This document shows, piece after piece, positions 1-12,865 of a stretch of DNA of 64,000 bases (its first letter is position 1; each line of letters begins with the position of its first letter). The notes beneath the pieces were generated by a model. It did not search any database and was not told where the DNA came from. It worked only from the letters and a program-made list of their open reading frames with translations. The position numbers and the translations under genes are program-made. The stretch covers positions 19,072,917 to 19,136,916 of the forward strand of contig OX419346.1 in NCBI GenBank assembly GCA_948470475.1, in the 5' to 3' direction. This stretch comes from Galaxea fascicularis. Lineage: Eukaryota; Cnidaria; Anthozoa; Scleractinia; Euphylliidae.

Positions 1-714
1 TTTAAAACCTCCCAAAACATTATTTCTATTCTTATTTGAGCTGTGTGCAAGATTTCAGCAAAGTTGAAATTTTGACCAAAACCCAAAGGGGTTAACCCAT
101 GGTTTTGGCTCAAATTTGGAATTTGGCTGAAACGTTGCCTATTTCAAAGGGAAATCTAGAAATGATGTTTAAATGCTTTTAAAACCTCCCAAAACATTAT
201 TTCTATTCTTATTTGAGCTGTGTGCAAGATTTCAGCAAAGTTGAAATTTTGACCAAAACCCAAAGGGGTTAACCCATGGTTTTGGCTCAAAATTTGGAAT
301 TTGGCTGAAACTTTGCTTATTTCAAAGGGAAGTCTAGAAATGATGTTTAAATGCTTTTAAAACCTCCCAAAACATTATTTCTATTCTTATTTGAGCTGTG
401 TGCAAGATTTCAGCAAAGTTAAAATTTTGACCAAAACCCAAAGGGGTTAACCCATGGTTTTGGCTCAAATTTGGAATTTAGCAGAAACTTCTCTTCTTTC
501 AAAGGGAAGTCTAGAAATGATGTTTAAATGCTTTTAAAACCTTCCAAAACATTATTTCTATTCTTATTTGAGCTGTGTGCAAGATTTCAGCAAAGTTAAA
601 ATTTTGACCAAAACCCAAAGGGGTTAACCCATGGTTTTGGCTCAAATTTGGAATTTGGCTGAAACTTTGCCTATTTAAAAGAGAAGTCTAGAAATGATGT
701 TTAAATGCTTTTAA

Positions 715-3700
715 AACCTCCCACAACATTATTTCTATTCTTATTTGAGCTGTGTGCAAGATTTCAGAATTTCAAATTTGGAATTTGGCAGAAACTTTGC
801 TTATTTCAAAGGGAAGTCTAGAAATGATGTTTAAATGCTTTTAAAACCTCCCAAAACATTATTTCTATTCTTATTTAAGCTGTGTGCAAGATTTCAACAA
901 AGTTAAAATTTTGACCAAAACCCAAAGGGGTTAACCCATGGTTTTGGCTCAAATTTGGAATTCGGCTGAAACTTTGCCTATTTAAAAGGGAAGTCTAGAA
1001 ATGATGTTTAAATGCTTTTAAAACCTCCCACAACATTATTTCTATTCTTATTTAAGCTGTGTGCAAGATTTCAGCAAAGTTGAAATTTTGACCAAAACTC
1101 AAAGGGGTTAACCCATGGTTTTGGCTCAAGTTTGGAATTTGGCTGAAACTTTGCCTATTTCAAAGGAAAGTCTAGAAATGATGTTTAAATGCTTTTAAAA
1201 CCTCCCACAACATTATTTCTATTCTTATTTGAGCTGTGTGCAAGATTTCAGCAAAGTTGAAATTTTGACCAAAACCCAAAGGGGTTAACCCATGGTTTTG
1301 GCTCAAATTTGGAATTTGGCTGAAACTTTGCCTATTATAAAGGGAAGTCTAGAAATGATGTTTAAATGCTTTTAAAACCTCCCAAACATTATTTCTATTC
1401 TTATTTGAGCTGTGTGCAAGATTTCAGCAAAGTTGAAATTTTGACCAAAACCCAAAGGGGTTAACCCATGGTTTTGGCTCAAATTTGGAATTTGGCAGAA
1501 ACTTTGCTTATTTCAAAGGGAAGTCTAGAAATGATGTTTAAATGCTTTTAAAACCTCCCAAAACATTATTTCTATTCTTATTTGAGCTGTGTGCAAGATT
1601 TCAGCAAAGTTGAAATTTTGACCAAAACCCAAAGGGGTTAACCAATGGTTTTAACTCAAATTTGGAATTTGGCAGAAACTTTGCCTATTTCAAAGGGAAG
1701 TCTAGAAATGATGTTTAAATGCTTTTAAAACCTCCCAAAACATTATTTCTATTCTTATTTGAGCTGTGTGCAAGATTTCAGCAAAGTTGAAATTTTGACC
1801 AAAACCCAAAGGGGTTAACCCATGGTTTTGGCTCAAATTTGGAATTTGGCTGAAACTTTGCCTATTTCAAAGGGAAGTCTAGAAATGATGTTTAAATGCT
1901 TTTAAAACCTCCCAAAACATTATTTCTATTCTTATTTGAGCTGTGTGCAAGATTTCAGCAAAGTTGAAATTTTGACCAAAACCCAAAGGGGTTAACCCAT
2001 GGTTTTGGCTCAAATTTGGAATTTAGCAGAAACTTATCTTCTTTCAAAAGAAAGTCTAGAAATGATGTTTAAATGCTTTTAAAACCTCCCAAAACATTAT
2101 TTCTATTCTTATTTGAGCTGTGTGCAAGATTTCAGCAAAGTTAAAATTTTGACCAAAACCCAAAGGGGTTAACCCATGGTTTTGGCTCAAATTTGGAATT
2201 TGGCAGAAACTTTGCCTATTTCCAAGGGAAGTCTAGAAATGATGTTTAAATGCTTTTAAAACCTCCCAAAACATTATTTCTATTCTTATTTGAGCTGTGT
2301 GCAAGATTTCAGCAAAGTTGAAATTTTGACCAAAACCCAAAGGGGTTAACCCATGGTTTTGGCTCAAATTTGGAATTTGGCTGAAACTTTGCCTATTTCA
2401 AAGGGAAGTCTAGAAATGATGTTTAAATGCTTTTAAAACCTCCCAAAACATTATTTCTATTCTTATTTGAGCTGTGTGCAAGATTTCAGCAAAGTTGAAA
2501 TTTTGACCAAAACCCAAAGGGGTTAACCCATGGTTTTGGCTCAAATTTGGAATTTAGCAGAAACTTATCTTCTTTCAAAAGAAAGTCTAGAAATGATGTT
2601 TAAATGCTTTTAAAACCTCCCAAAACATTATTTCTATTCTTATTTGAGCTGTGTGCAAGATTTCAGCAAAGTTAAAATTTTGACCAAAACCCAAAGGGGT
2701 TAACCCATGGTTTTGGCTCAAATTTGGAATTTGGCAGAAACTTTGCCTATTTCCAAGGGAAGTCTAGAAATGATGTTTAAATGCTTTTAAAACCTCCCAA
2801 AACATTATTTCTATTCTTATTTGAGCTGTGTGCAAGATTTCAGCAAAGTTAAAATTTTGACCAAAACCCAAAGGGGTTAACCCATGGTTTTGGCTCAAAT
2901 TTGGAATTTGGCTGAAACTTTGCCTATTTCAAAGGGAAGTCTAGAAATGATGTTTAAATGCTTTTAAAACCTCCCACAACATTATTTCTATTCTTATTTG
3001 AGCTGTGTGCAAGATTTCAGCAAAGTTGAAATTTTGACCAAAACCCAAAGGGGTTAACCCATGGTTTTGGCTCAAATTTGGAATTTAGCAGAAACCTCTC
3101 TTCTTTCAAAGGGAAGTCTAGAAATGATGTTTAAATGCTTTTAAAACCTCCCAAAACATTATTTCTATTCTTATTTGAGCTGTGTGCAAGATTTCAGCAA
3201 AGTTGAAATTTTGACCAAAACCCAAAGGGGTTAACCCATGGTTTTGGGTCAAATTTGGAATTTGGCTGAAACTTTGCCTATTATAAAGGGAAGTCTAGAA
3301 ATGATGTTTAAATGCTTTTAAAACCTCCCAAACATTATTTCTTTTCTTATTTGAGCTGTGTGCAAGATTTCAGTAAAGTTGAAATTTTGACCAAAACCCA
3401 AAGGGGTTAACCCATGGTTTTGGCTCAAATTTGGAATTTGGCAGAAACTTTGCTTATTTCAAAGGGAAGTCTAGAAATGATGTTTAAATGCTTTTAAAAC
3501 CTCCCAAAACATTATTTCTATTCTTATTTAAGCTGTGTGCAAGATTTCAGCAAAGTTGAAATTTTGACCAAAACCCAAAGGGGTTAACCCATGGTTTTGG
3601 CTCAAATTTGGAATTTAGCAGAAACTTCTCTTCTTTCAAAGGGAAGTCTAGAAATGATGTTTAAATGCTTTTAAAACCTCCCAAAACATTATTTCTATTC

Positions 3701-4850
3701 TTATTTGAGCTGTGTGCAAGATTTCAGCAAAGTTAAAATTTTGACCACAACCCAAAGGGGTTAACCCATGGTTTTGGCTCAAATTTGGAATTTGGCTGAA
3801 ACTTTGCCTATTTAAAAGAGAAGTCTAGAAATGATGTTTAAATGCTTTTAAAACCTCCCACAACATTATTTCTATTCTTATTTGAGCTGTGTGCAAGATT
3901 TCAGAATTTCAAATTTGGAATTTGGCAGAAACTTTGCTTATTTCAAAGGGAAGTCTAGAAATGATGTTTAAATGCTTTTAAAACCTCCCAAAACATTATT
4001 TCTATTCTTATTTAAGCTGTGTGCAAGATTTCAGAATTTTAAATTTGGAATTTGGAAGAAACTTTGCTTATTTCAAAGGGAAGTCTAGAAATGATCTTTA
4101 AATGCTTTTAAAACCTCCCAAAACATTATTTCTATTCTTATTTGAGCTGTGTGCAAGACTTTAGCAAACTTAAAATTTTGACCAAAACCCAAAGGGGTTA
4201 ACCCATGGTTTTGGCTCAAATTTGGAATTTGGCTGAAACTTTGCCTATTTCAAAGGGAAGTCTAGAAATGATGTTTAAATGCTTTTAAAACCTCCCACAA
4301 CATTATTTCTATTCTTATTTGAGCTGTGTGCAAGATTTCAGAATTTAAAATTTGGAATTTGGCAGAAACTTTGCTTATTTTAAAGGGAAGTCTAGAAATG
4401 ATCTTTAAATGCTTTTAAAACCTCCCAAAACATTATTTCTATTCTTATTTGAGCTGTGTGCAAGACTTTAGCAAACTTAAAATTTTGACCAAAACCCAAA
4501 GGGGTTAACCCATGGTTTTGGCTCAAATTTGGAATTTGGCTGAAACTTTGCCTATTTCAAAGGGAAGTCTAGAAATGATGTTTAAATGCTTTTAAAACCT
4601 CCCAAAACATTATTTCTATTCTTATTTGAGCTGTGTGCAAGATTTCAGCAAAGTTAAAATTTTGACCAAAACCCAAAGGGGTTAACCCATGGTTTTGGCT
4701 CAAATTTGGAATTTGGCTGAAACTTTGCCTATTTCAAAGGGAAGTCTAGAAATGATGTTTAAATGCTTTTAAAACCTCCCACAACAGTATTTCTATTCTA
4801 AATCTTGCTGTGTGCAAGATTTTAGAATTTCAAATTTGGAATTTGGCAGA
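715..4850. repeat. Five short (about 130-bp) monomers lacking the central dyad
   Basis: Monomers whose junction lies near 768, 3904, 4034, 4341 and 4824 are 47 bp shorter than normal. Relative to the consensus, positions 56-107 are missing and AATTT stands in their place, so that CAG is followed by AATTT and then AAATTTGG. The lost part holds the whole CCAAAACC/GGTTTTGG dyad with GGGTTAACCC. The copy near 4824 also differs in the preceding stretch (CTAAATCTTG for CTTATTTGAG). I saw this class only in the first 5 kb. The span given covers all five with normal monomers between them. Confidence 0.9.
1741..2802. repeat. Three-monomer (531-bp) higher-order duplication
   Basis: A monomer carrying the marker CTTATCTTCTTTCAAAAGAAAG occurs at about 2034 and again at about 2565, exactly 531 bp (3 x 177) apart. 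The neighbours also correspond: each is followed by a monomer with TATTTCCAAGGGAAG. This indicates a tandem duplication of three monomers. Boundaries are approximate. Confidence 0.75.
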
Positions 4851-5077
4851 AACTTTGCTTATTTCAAAGGGAAGTCTAGAAATGATGTTTAAATGCTTTT
4901 AAAACCTCCCAAAACATTATTTCTATTCTTATTTGAGCTGTGTGCAAGATTTCAGCAAAGTTGAAATTTTGACCAAAACCCAAAGGGGTTAACCCATGGT
5001 TTTGGCTCAAATTTGGAATTTGGCTGAAACGTTGCCTATTTCAAAGGGAAATCTAGAAATGATGTTTAAATGCTTTT

Positions 5078-8000
5078 AAAACCTCCCACAACATTATTTC
5101 TATTCTTATTTGAGCTGTGTGCAAGATTTCAGCAAAGTTGAAATTTTGACCAAAACCCAAAGGGGTTAACCCATGGTTTTGGCTCAAATTTGGAATTTGG
5201 CTGAAACTTTGCCTTTTTTAAAGGGAAGTCTAGAAATGATGTTTAAATGCTTTTAAAACCTCCCACAACATTATTTCTATTCTTATTTGAGCTGTGTGCA
5301 AGATTTCAGCAAAGTTAAAATTTTAACCAAAACCCAAAGGGGTTAACCCATGGTTTTGGCTCAAATTTGGAATTTGGCTGAAACTTTGCCTATTTCAAAG
5401 GGAAGTCTAGAAATGATGTTTAAATGCTTTTAAAACCTCCCACAACATTATTTCTATTCTTATTTGAGCTGTGTGCAAGATTTCAGCAAAGTTGAAATTT
5501 TGACTAAAACCCAAAGGGGTTAACCCATGGTTTTGGCTCAAATTTGGAATTTAGCAGAAACTTATCTTCTTTCAAAGGGAAGTCTAGAAATGATGTTTAA
5601 ATGCTTTTAAAACCTCCCAAAACATTATTTCTATTCTTATTTGAGCTGTGTGCAAGATTTCAGCAAAGTTAAAATTTTGACCAAAACCCAAAGGGGTTAA
5701 CCCATGGTTTTGGCTCAAATTTGGAATTTGGCTGAAACTTTGCCTATTTCAAAGGGAACTCTAGAAATGATGTTTAAATGCTTTTAAAACCTCCCAAAAC
5801 ATTATTTCTATTTTTATTTGAGCTGTGTGCAAGATTTCAGCAAAGTTGAAATTTTGACCAAAACCCAAAGGGGTTAACCCATGGTTTTGGCTCAAATTTG
5901 GAATTTAGCAGAAACTTCTCTTCTTTCAAAGGGAAGTCTAGAAATGATGTTTAAATGCTTTTAAAACCTCCCAAAACATTATTTCTATTCTTATTTGAGC
6001 TGTGTGCAAGATTTCAGCAAAGTTAAAATTTTGACCAAAACCCAAAGGGGTTAACCCATGGTTTTGGCTCAAATTTGGAATTTGGCTGAAACTTTGCCTA
6101 TTTTAAAGGGAACTCTAGAAATGATGTTTAAATGCTTTTAAAACCTCCCAAAACATTATTTCTATTGTTATTTGAGCTGTGTGCAAGATTTCAGCAAAGT
6201 TGAAATTTTGACCAAAACCCAAAGGGGTTAACCCATGGTTTTGGCTCAAATTTGGAATTTAGCAGAAACTTCTCTTCTTTCAAAGGGAAGTCTAGAAATG
6301 ATGTTTAAATGCTTTTAAAACCTCCCAAAACATTATTTCTATTCTTATTTGAGCTGTGTGCAAGATTTCAGCAAAGTTAAAATTTTGACCAAAACCCAAA
6401 GGGGTTAACCCATGGTTTTGGCTCAAATTTGGAATTTGGCTGAAACTTTGCCTATTTCAAAGGGAACTCTAGAAATGATGTTTAAATGCTTTTAAAACCT
6501 CCCAAAACATTATTTCTATTTTTATTTGAGCTGTGTGCAAGATTTCAGCAAAGTTGAAATTTTGACCAAAACCCAAAGGGGTTAACCCATGGTTTTGGCT
6601 CAAATTTGGAATTTAGCAGAAACTTCTCTTCTTTCAAAGGGAAGTCTAGAAATGATGTTTAAATGCTTTTAAAACCTCCCAAAACATTATTTCTATTCTT
6701 ATTTGAGCTGTGTGCAAGATTTCAGCAAAGTTAAAATTTTGACCAAAACCCAAAGGGGTTAACCCATGGTTTTGGCTCAAATTTGGAATTTGGCTGAAAC
6801 TTTGCCTATTTTAAAGGGAACTCTAGAAATGATGTTTAAATGCTTTTAAAACCTCCCAAAACATTATTTCTATTGTTATTTGAGCTGTGTGCAAGATTTC
6901 AGCAAAGTTGAAATTTTGACCAAAACCCAAAGGGGTTAACCCATGGTTTTGGCTCAAATTTGGAATTTAGCAGAAACTTCTCTTCTTTCAAAGGGAAGTC
7001 TAGAAATGATGTTTAAATGCTTTTAAAACCTCCCAAAACATTATTTCTATTCTTATTTGAGCTGTGTGCAAGATTTCAGCAAAGTTAAAATTTTGACCAA
7101 AACCCAAAGGGGTTAACCCATGGTTTTGGCTCAAATTTGGAATTTGGCAGAAACTTTGCCTATTTCAAAGGGAAGTCTAGAAATGATGTTTAAATGCTTT
7201 TAAAACCTCCCACAACATTATTTCTATTCTTATTTGAGCTGTGTGCAAGATTTCAGCAAAGTTGAAATTTTGACCAAAACCCAAAGGGGTTAACCCATGG
7301 TTTTGGCTCAAATTTGGAATTTGGCAGAAACTTTGCTTATTTCAAAAGGAAGTCTAGAAATGATGTTTAAATGCTTTTAAAACCTCCCAAAACATTATTT
7401 CTATTCTTATTTGAGCTGTGTGCAAGATTTCAGCAAAGTTGAAATTTTGACCAAAACCCAAAGGGGTTAACCCATGGTTTTGGCTCAAATTTGGAATTTG
7501 GCTGAAACTTTGCCTATTTCAAAGGGAAGTCTAGAAATGATGTTTAAATGCTTTGAAAACCTCCCAAAACATTATTTCTATTCTTATTTGAGCTGTGTGC
7601 AAGATTTCAGCAAAGTTGAAATTTTGACCAAAACCCAAAGGGGTTAACCCATGGTTTTGGCTCAAATTTGGAATTTGGCTGAAACTTTGCCTATTTCAAA
7701 GGGAAGTCTAGAAATGATGTTTAAATGCTTTGAAAACCTCCCAAAACATTATTTCTATTCTTATTTGAGCTGTGTGCAAGATTTCAGCAAAGTTGAAATT
7801 TTGACCAAAACCCAAAGGGGTTAACCCATGGTTTTGGCTCAAATTTGGAATTTAGCAGAAACTTTTCTTCTTTCAAAGGGAAGTCTAGAAATGATGTTTA
7901 AATGCTTTTAAAACCTCCCAAAACATTATTTCTATTCTTATTGGAGCTGTGTGCAAGATTTTAGCAAAGTTGAAATTTTGACCAAAACTCAAAGGGGTTA

Positions 8001-9148
8001 ACGCATGGTTTTGGCTCAAATTTGGAATTTGGCTGAAACTTTGCCTATTTCAAAGGGAAGTCTAGAAATGATGTTTAAATGCTTTTAAAACCTCCCACAA
8101 CATTATTTCTATTCTTATTTGAGCTGTGTGCAAGATTTCAGCAAAGTTGAAATTTTGACCAAAACCCAAAGGGGTTAACCCATGGTTTTGGCTCAAATTT
8201 GGAATTTGGCTGAAACTTTGCCTATTTCAAAGGGAAGTCTAGAAATGATGTTTAAATGCTTTTAAAACCTCCCACAACATTATTTCTATTCTTATTTGAG
8301 CTGTGTGCAAGATTTCAGCAAAGTTGAAATTTTGACCAAAACCCAAAGGGGTTAACCCATGGTTTTGGCTCAAATTTGGAATTTGGCTGAAACTTTGCCT
8401 ATTTCAAAGGGAAGTCTAAAAATGATGTTTAAATGCTTTTAAAACCTCCCAAAACATTATTTCTATTCTTATTTGAGCTGTGTGCAAGATTTCAGCAAAG
8501 TTGAAATTTTGACCAAAACCCAAAGGGGTTAACCCATGGTTTTGGCTCAAATTTGGAATTTGGCTGAAACTTTGCCTATTTCAAAGGGAAGTCTAGAAAT
8601 GATGTTTAAATGCTTTTAAAACCTCCCAAAACATTATTTCTATTCTTATTTGAGCTGTGTGCAAGATTTCAGCAAAGTTGAAATTTTGACCAAAACCCAA
8701 AGGGGTTAACCCATGGTTTTGGCTCAAATTTGGAATTTAGCAGAATTTTCTCTTCTTTCAAAGGGAAGTCTAGAAATGATGTTTAAATGCTTTTAAAACC
8801 TCCTAAAACATTATTTCTATTCTTATTTGAGCTGTGTGCAAGATTTCAGCAAAGTTAAAATTTTGACCAAAACCCAAAGGGGTTAACCCATGGTTTTGGC
8901 TCAAATTTGGAATTTGGCTGAAACTTTGCCCTTTTCAAAGGGAAGTCTAGAAATGATGTTTAAATGCTTTTAAAACCTCCCACAACATTATTTCTATTCT
9001 TATTTGAGCTGTGTGCAAGATTTCAGCAAAGTTGAAATTTTGACCAAAACCCAAAGGGGTTAACCCATGGTTTTGGCTCAAATTTGGAATTTGGCTGAAA
9101 CGTTGCCTATTTCAAAGGGAAGTCTAGAAATGATGTTTAAATGCTTTT
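5078..9148. repeat. Higher-order satellite block, copy 1 (23 monomers: 2 + 21)
   Basis: The 21 monomers from 5432 to 9148 recur at 9149-12,865 with an offset of exactly 3717 bp (21 x 177). Matching private markers include GACTAAAACCC (5501 and 9218), TATTGTTATT (6163/6871 and 9880/10,588) and CAGAATTTTC (8741 and 12,458). The two monomers before it (5078-5431, with CCTTTTTTAAAGG and TTTTAACCAAAA) are absent from the second copy but recur at 12,866, offset 7788 bp (44 x 177). Within the block a four-monomer subrepeat (708 bp) is itself duplicated (6163 to 6871). Confidence 0.9.
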
Positions 9149-12100
9149 AAAACCTCCCACAACATTATTTCTATTCTTATTTGAGCTGTGTGCAAGATTT
9201 CAGCAAAGTTGAAATTTTGACTAAAACCCAAAGGGGTTAACCCATGGTTTTGGCTCAAATTTGGAATTTAGCAGAAACTTATCTTCTTTCAAAGGGAAGT
9301 CTAGAAATGATGTTTAAATGCTTTTAAAACCTCCCAAAACATTATTTCTATTCTTATTTGAGCTGTGTGCAAGATTTCAGCAAAGTTAAAATTTTGACCA
9401 AAACCCAAAGGGGTTAACCCATGGTTTTGGCTCAAATTTGGAATTTGGCTGAAACTTTGCCTATTTCAAAGGGAACTCTAGAAATGATGTTTAAATGCTT
9501 TTAAAACCTCCCAAAACATTATTTCTATTTTTATTTGAGCTGTGTGCAAGATTTCAGCAAAGTTGAAATTTTGACCAAAACCCAAAGGGGTTAACCCATG
9601 GTTTTGGCTCAAATTTGGAATTTAGCAGAAACTTCTCTTCTTTCAAAGGGAAGTCTAGAAATGATGTTTAAATGCTTTTAAAACCTCCCAAAACATTATT
9701 TCTATTCTTATTTGAGCTGTGTGCAAGATTTCAGCAAAGTTAAAATTTTGACCAAAACCCAAAGGGGTTAACCCATGGTTTTGGCTCAAATTTGGAATTT
9801 GGCTGAAACTTTGCCTATTTTAAAGGGAACTCTAGAAATGATGTTTAAATGCTTTTAAAACCTCCCAAAACATTATTTCTATTGTTATTTGAGCTGTGTG
9901 CAAGATTTCAGCAAAGTTGAAATTTTGACCAAAACCCAAAGGGGTTAACCCATGGTTTTGGCTCAAATTTGGAATTTAGCAGAAACTTCTCTTCTTTCAA
10001 AGGGAAGTCTAGAAATGATGTTTAAATGCTTTTAAAACCTCCCAAAACATTATTTCTATTCTTATTTGAGCTGTGTGCAAGATTTCAGCAAAGTTAAAAT
10101 TTTGACCAAAACCCAAAGGGGTTAACCCATGGTTTTGGCTCAAATTTGGAATTTGGCTGAAACTTTGCCTATTTCAAAGGGAACTCTAGAAATGATGTTT
10201 AAATGCTTTTAAAACCTCCCAAAACATTATTTCTATTTTTATTTGAGCTGTGTGCAAGATTTCAGCAAAGTTGAAATTTTGACCAAAACCCAAAGGGGTT
10301 AACCCATGGTTTTGGCTCAAATTTGGAATTTAGCAGAAACTTCTCTTCTTTCAAAGGGAAGTCTAGAAATGATGTTTAAATGCTTTTAAAACCTCCCAAA
10401 ACATTATTTCTATTCTTATTTGAGCTGTGTGCAAGATTTCAGCAAAGTTAAAATTTTGACCAAAACCCAAAGGGGTTAACCCATGGTTTTGGCTCAAATT
10501 TGGAATTTGGCTGAAACTTTGCCTATTTTAAAGGGAACTCTAGAAATGATGTTTAAATGCTTTTAAAACCTCCCAAAACATTATTTCTATTGTTATTTGA
10601 GCTGTGTGCAAGATTTCAGCAAAGTTGAAATTTTGACCAAAACCCAAAGGGGTTAACCCATGGTTTTGGCTCAAATTTGGAATTTAGCAGAAACTTCTCT
10701 TCTTTCAAAGGGAAGTCTAGAAATGATGTTTAAATGCTTTTAAAACCTCCCAAAACATTATTTCTATTCTTATTTGAGCTGTGTGCAAGATTTCAGCAAA
10801 GTTAAAATTTTGACCAAAACCCAAAGGGGTTAACCCATGGTTTTGGCTCAAATTTGGAATTTGGCAGAAACTTTGCCTATTTCAAAGGGAAGTCTAGAAA
10901 TGATGTTTAAATGCTTTTAAAACCTCCCACAACATTATTTCTATTCTTATTTGAGCTGTGTGCAAGATTTCAGCAAAGTTGAAATTTTGACCAAAACCCA
11001 AAGGGGTTAACCCATGGTTTTGGCTCAAATTTGGAATTTGGCAGAAACTTTGCTTATTTCAAAAGGAAGTCTAGAAATGATGTTTAAATGCTTTTAAAAC
11101 CTCCCAAAACATTATTTCTATTCTTATTTGAGCTGTGTGCAAGATTTCAGCAAAGTTGAAATTTTGACCAAAACCCAAAGGGGTTAACCCATGGTTTTGG
11201 CTCAAATTTGGAATTTGGCTGAAACTTTGCCTATTTCAAAGGGAAGTCTAGAAATGATGTTTAAATGCTTTGAAAACCTCCCAAAACATTATTTCTATTC
11301 TTATTTGAGCTGTGTGCAAGATTTCAGCAAAGTTGAAATTTTGACCAAAACCCAAAGGGGTTAACCCATGGTTTTGGCTCAAATTTGGAATTTGGCTGAA
11401 ACTTTGCCTATTTCAAAGGGAAGTCTAGAAATGATGTTTAAATGCTTTTAAAACCTCCCAAAACATTATTTCTATTCTTATTTGAGCTGTGTGCAAGATT
11501 TCAGCAAAGTTGAAATTTTGACCAAAACCCAAAGGGGTTAACCCATGGTTTTGGCTCAAATTTGGAATTTAGCAGAAACTTTTCTTCTTTCAAAGGGAAG
11601 TCTAGAAATGATGTTTAAATGCTTTTAAAACCTCCCAAAACATTATTTCTATTCTTATTGGAGCTGTGTGCAAGATTTTAGCAAAGTTGAAATTTTGACC
11701 AAAACTCAAAGGGGTTAACGCATGGTTTTGGCTCAAATTTGGAATTTGGCTGAAACTTTGCCTATTTCAAAGGGAAGTCTAGAAATGATGTTTAAATGCT
11801 TTTAAAACCTCCCACAACATTATTTCTATTCTTATTTGAGCTGTGTGCAAGATTTCAGCAAAGTTGAAATTTTGACCAAAACCCAAAGGGGTTAACCCAT
11901 GGTTTTGGCTCAAATTTGGAATTTGGCTGAAACTTTGCCTATTTCAAAGGGAAGTCTAGAAATGATGTTTAAATGCTTTTAAAACCTCCCACAACATTAT
12001 TTCTATTCTTATTTGAGCTGTGTGCAAGATTTCAGCAAAGTTGAAATTTTGACCAAAACCCAAAGGGGTTAACCCTTGGTTTTGGCTCAAATTTGGAATT

Positions 12101-12865
12101 TGGCTGAAACTTTGCCTATTTCAAAGGGAAGTCTAAAAATGATGTTTAAATGCTTTTAAAACCTCCCAAAACATTATTTCTATTCTTATTTGAGCTGTGT
12201 GCAAGATTTCAGCAAAGTTGAAATTTTGACCAAAACCCAAAGGGGTTAACCCATGGTTTTGGCTCAAATTTGGAATTTGGCTGAAACTTTGCCTATTTCA
12301 AAGGGAAGTCTAGAAATGATGTTTAAATGCTTTTAAAACCTCCCAAAACATTATTTCTATTCTTATTTGAGCTGTGTGCAAGATTTCAGCAAAGTTGAAA
12401 TTTTGACCAAAACCCAAAGGGGTTAACCCATGGTTTTGGCTCAAATTTGGAATTTAGCAGAATTTTCTCTTCTTTCAAAGGGAAGTCTAGAAATGATGTT
12501 TAAATGCTTTTAAAACCTCCTAAAACATTATTTCTATTCTTATTTGAGCTGTGTGCAAGATTTCAGCAAAGTTAAAATTTTGACCAAAACCCAAAGGGGT
12601 TAACCCATGGTTTTGGCTCAAATTTGGAATTTGGCTGAAACTTTGCCCTTTTCAAAGGGAAGTCTAGAAATGATGTTTAAATGCTTTTAAAACCTCCCAC
12701 AACATTATTTCTATTCTTATTTGAGCTGTGTGCAAGATTTCAGCAAAGTTGAAATTTTGACCAAAACCCAAAGGGGTTAACCCATGGTTTTGGCTCAAAT
12801 TTGGAATTTGGCTGAAACGTTGCCTATTTCAAAGGGAAGTCTAGAAATGATGTTTAAATGCTTTT
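9149..12865. repeat. Higher-order satellite block, copy 2 (21 monomers)
   Basis: This is a near-identical, directly adjacent copy of 5432-9148 at offset 3717 bp. A few private differences exist, for example TTTTAAAACC where copy 1 has TTTGAAAACC at one of two sites near 7730/11,450, and CCCTTGG for CCCATGG near 12,075. So the duplication is recent but not an exact assembly echo. Confidence 0.9.

Noticed and set aside
86..95. GGGTTA/TAACCC words as telomeric repeat
   Set aside because: They occur once per monomer as the palindrome GGGTTAACCC and never as a run of TTAGGG; chance or dyad function is more likely.
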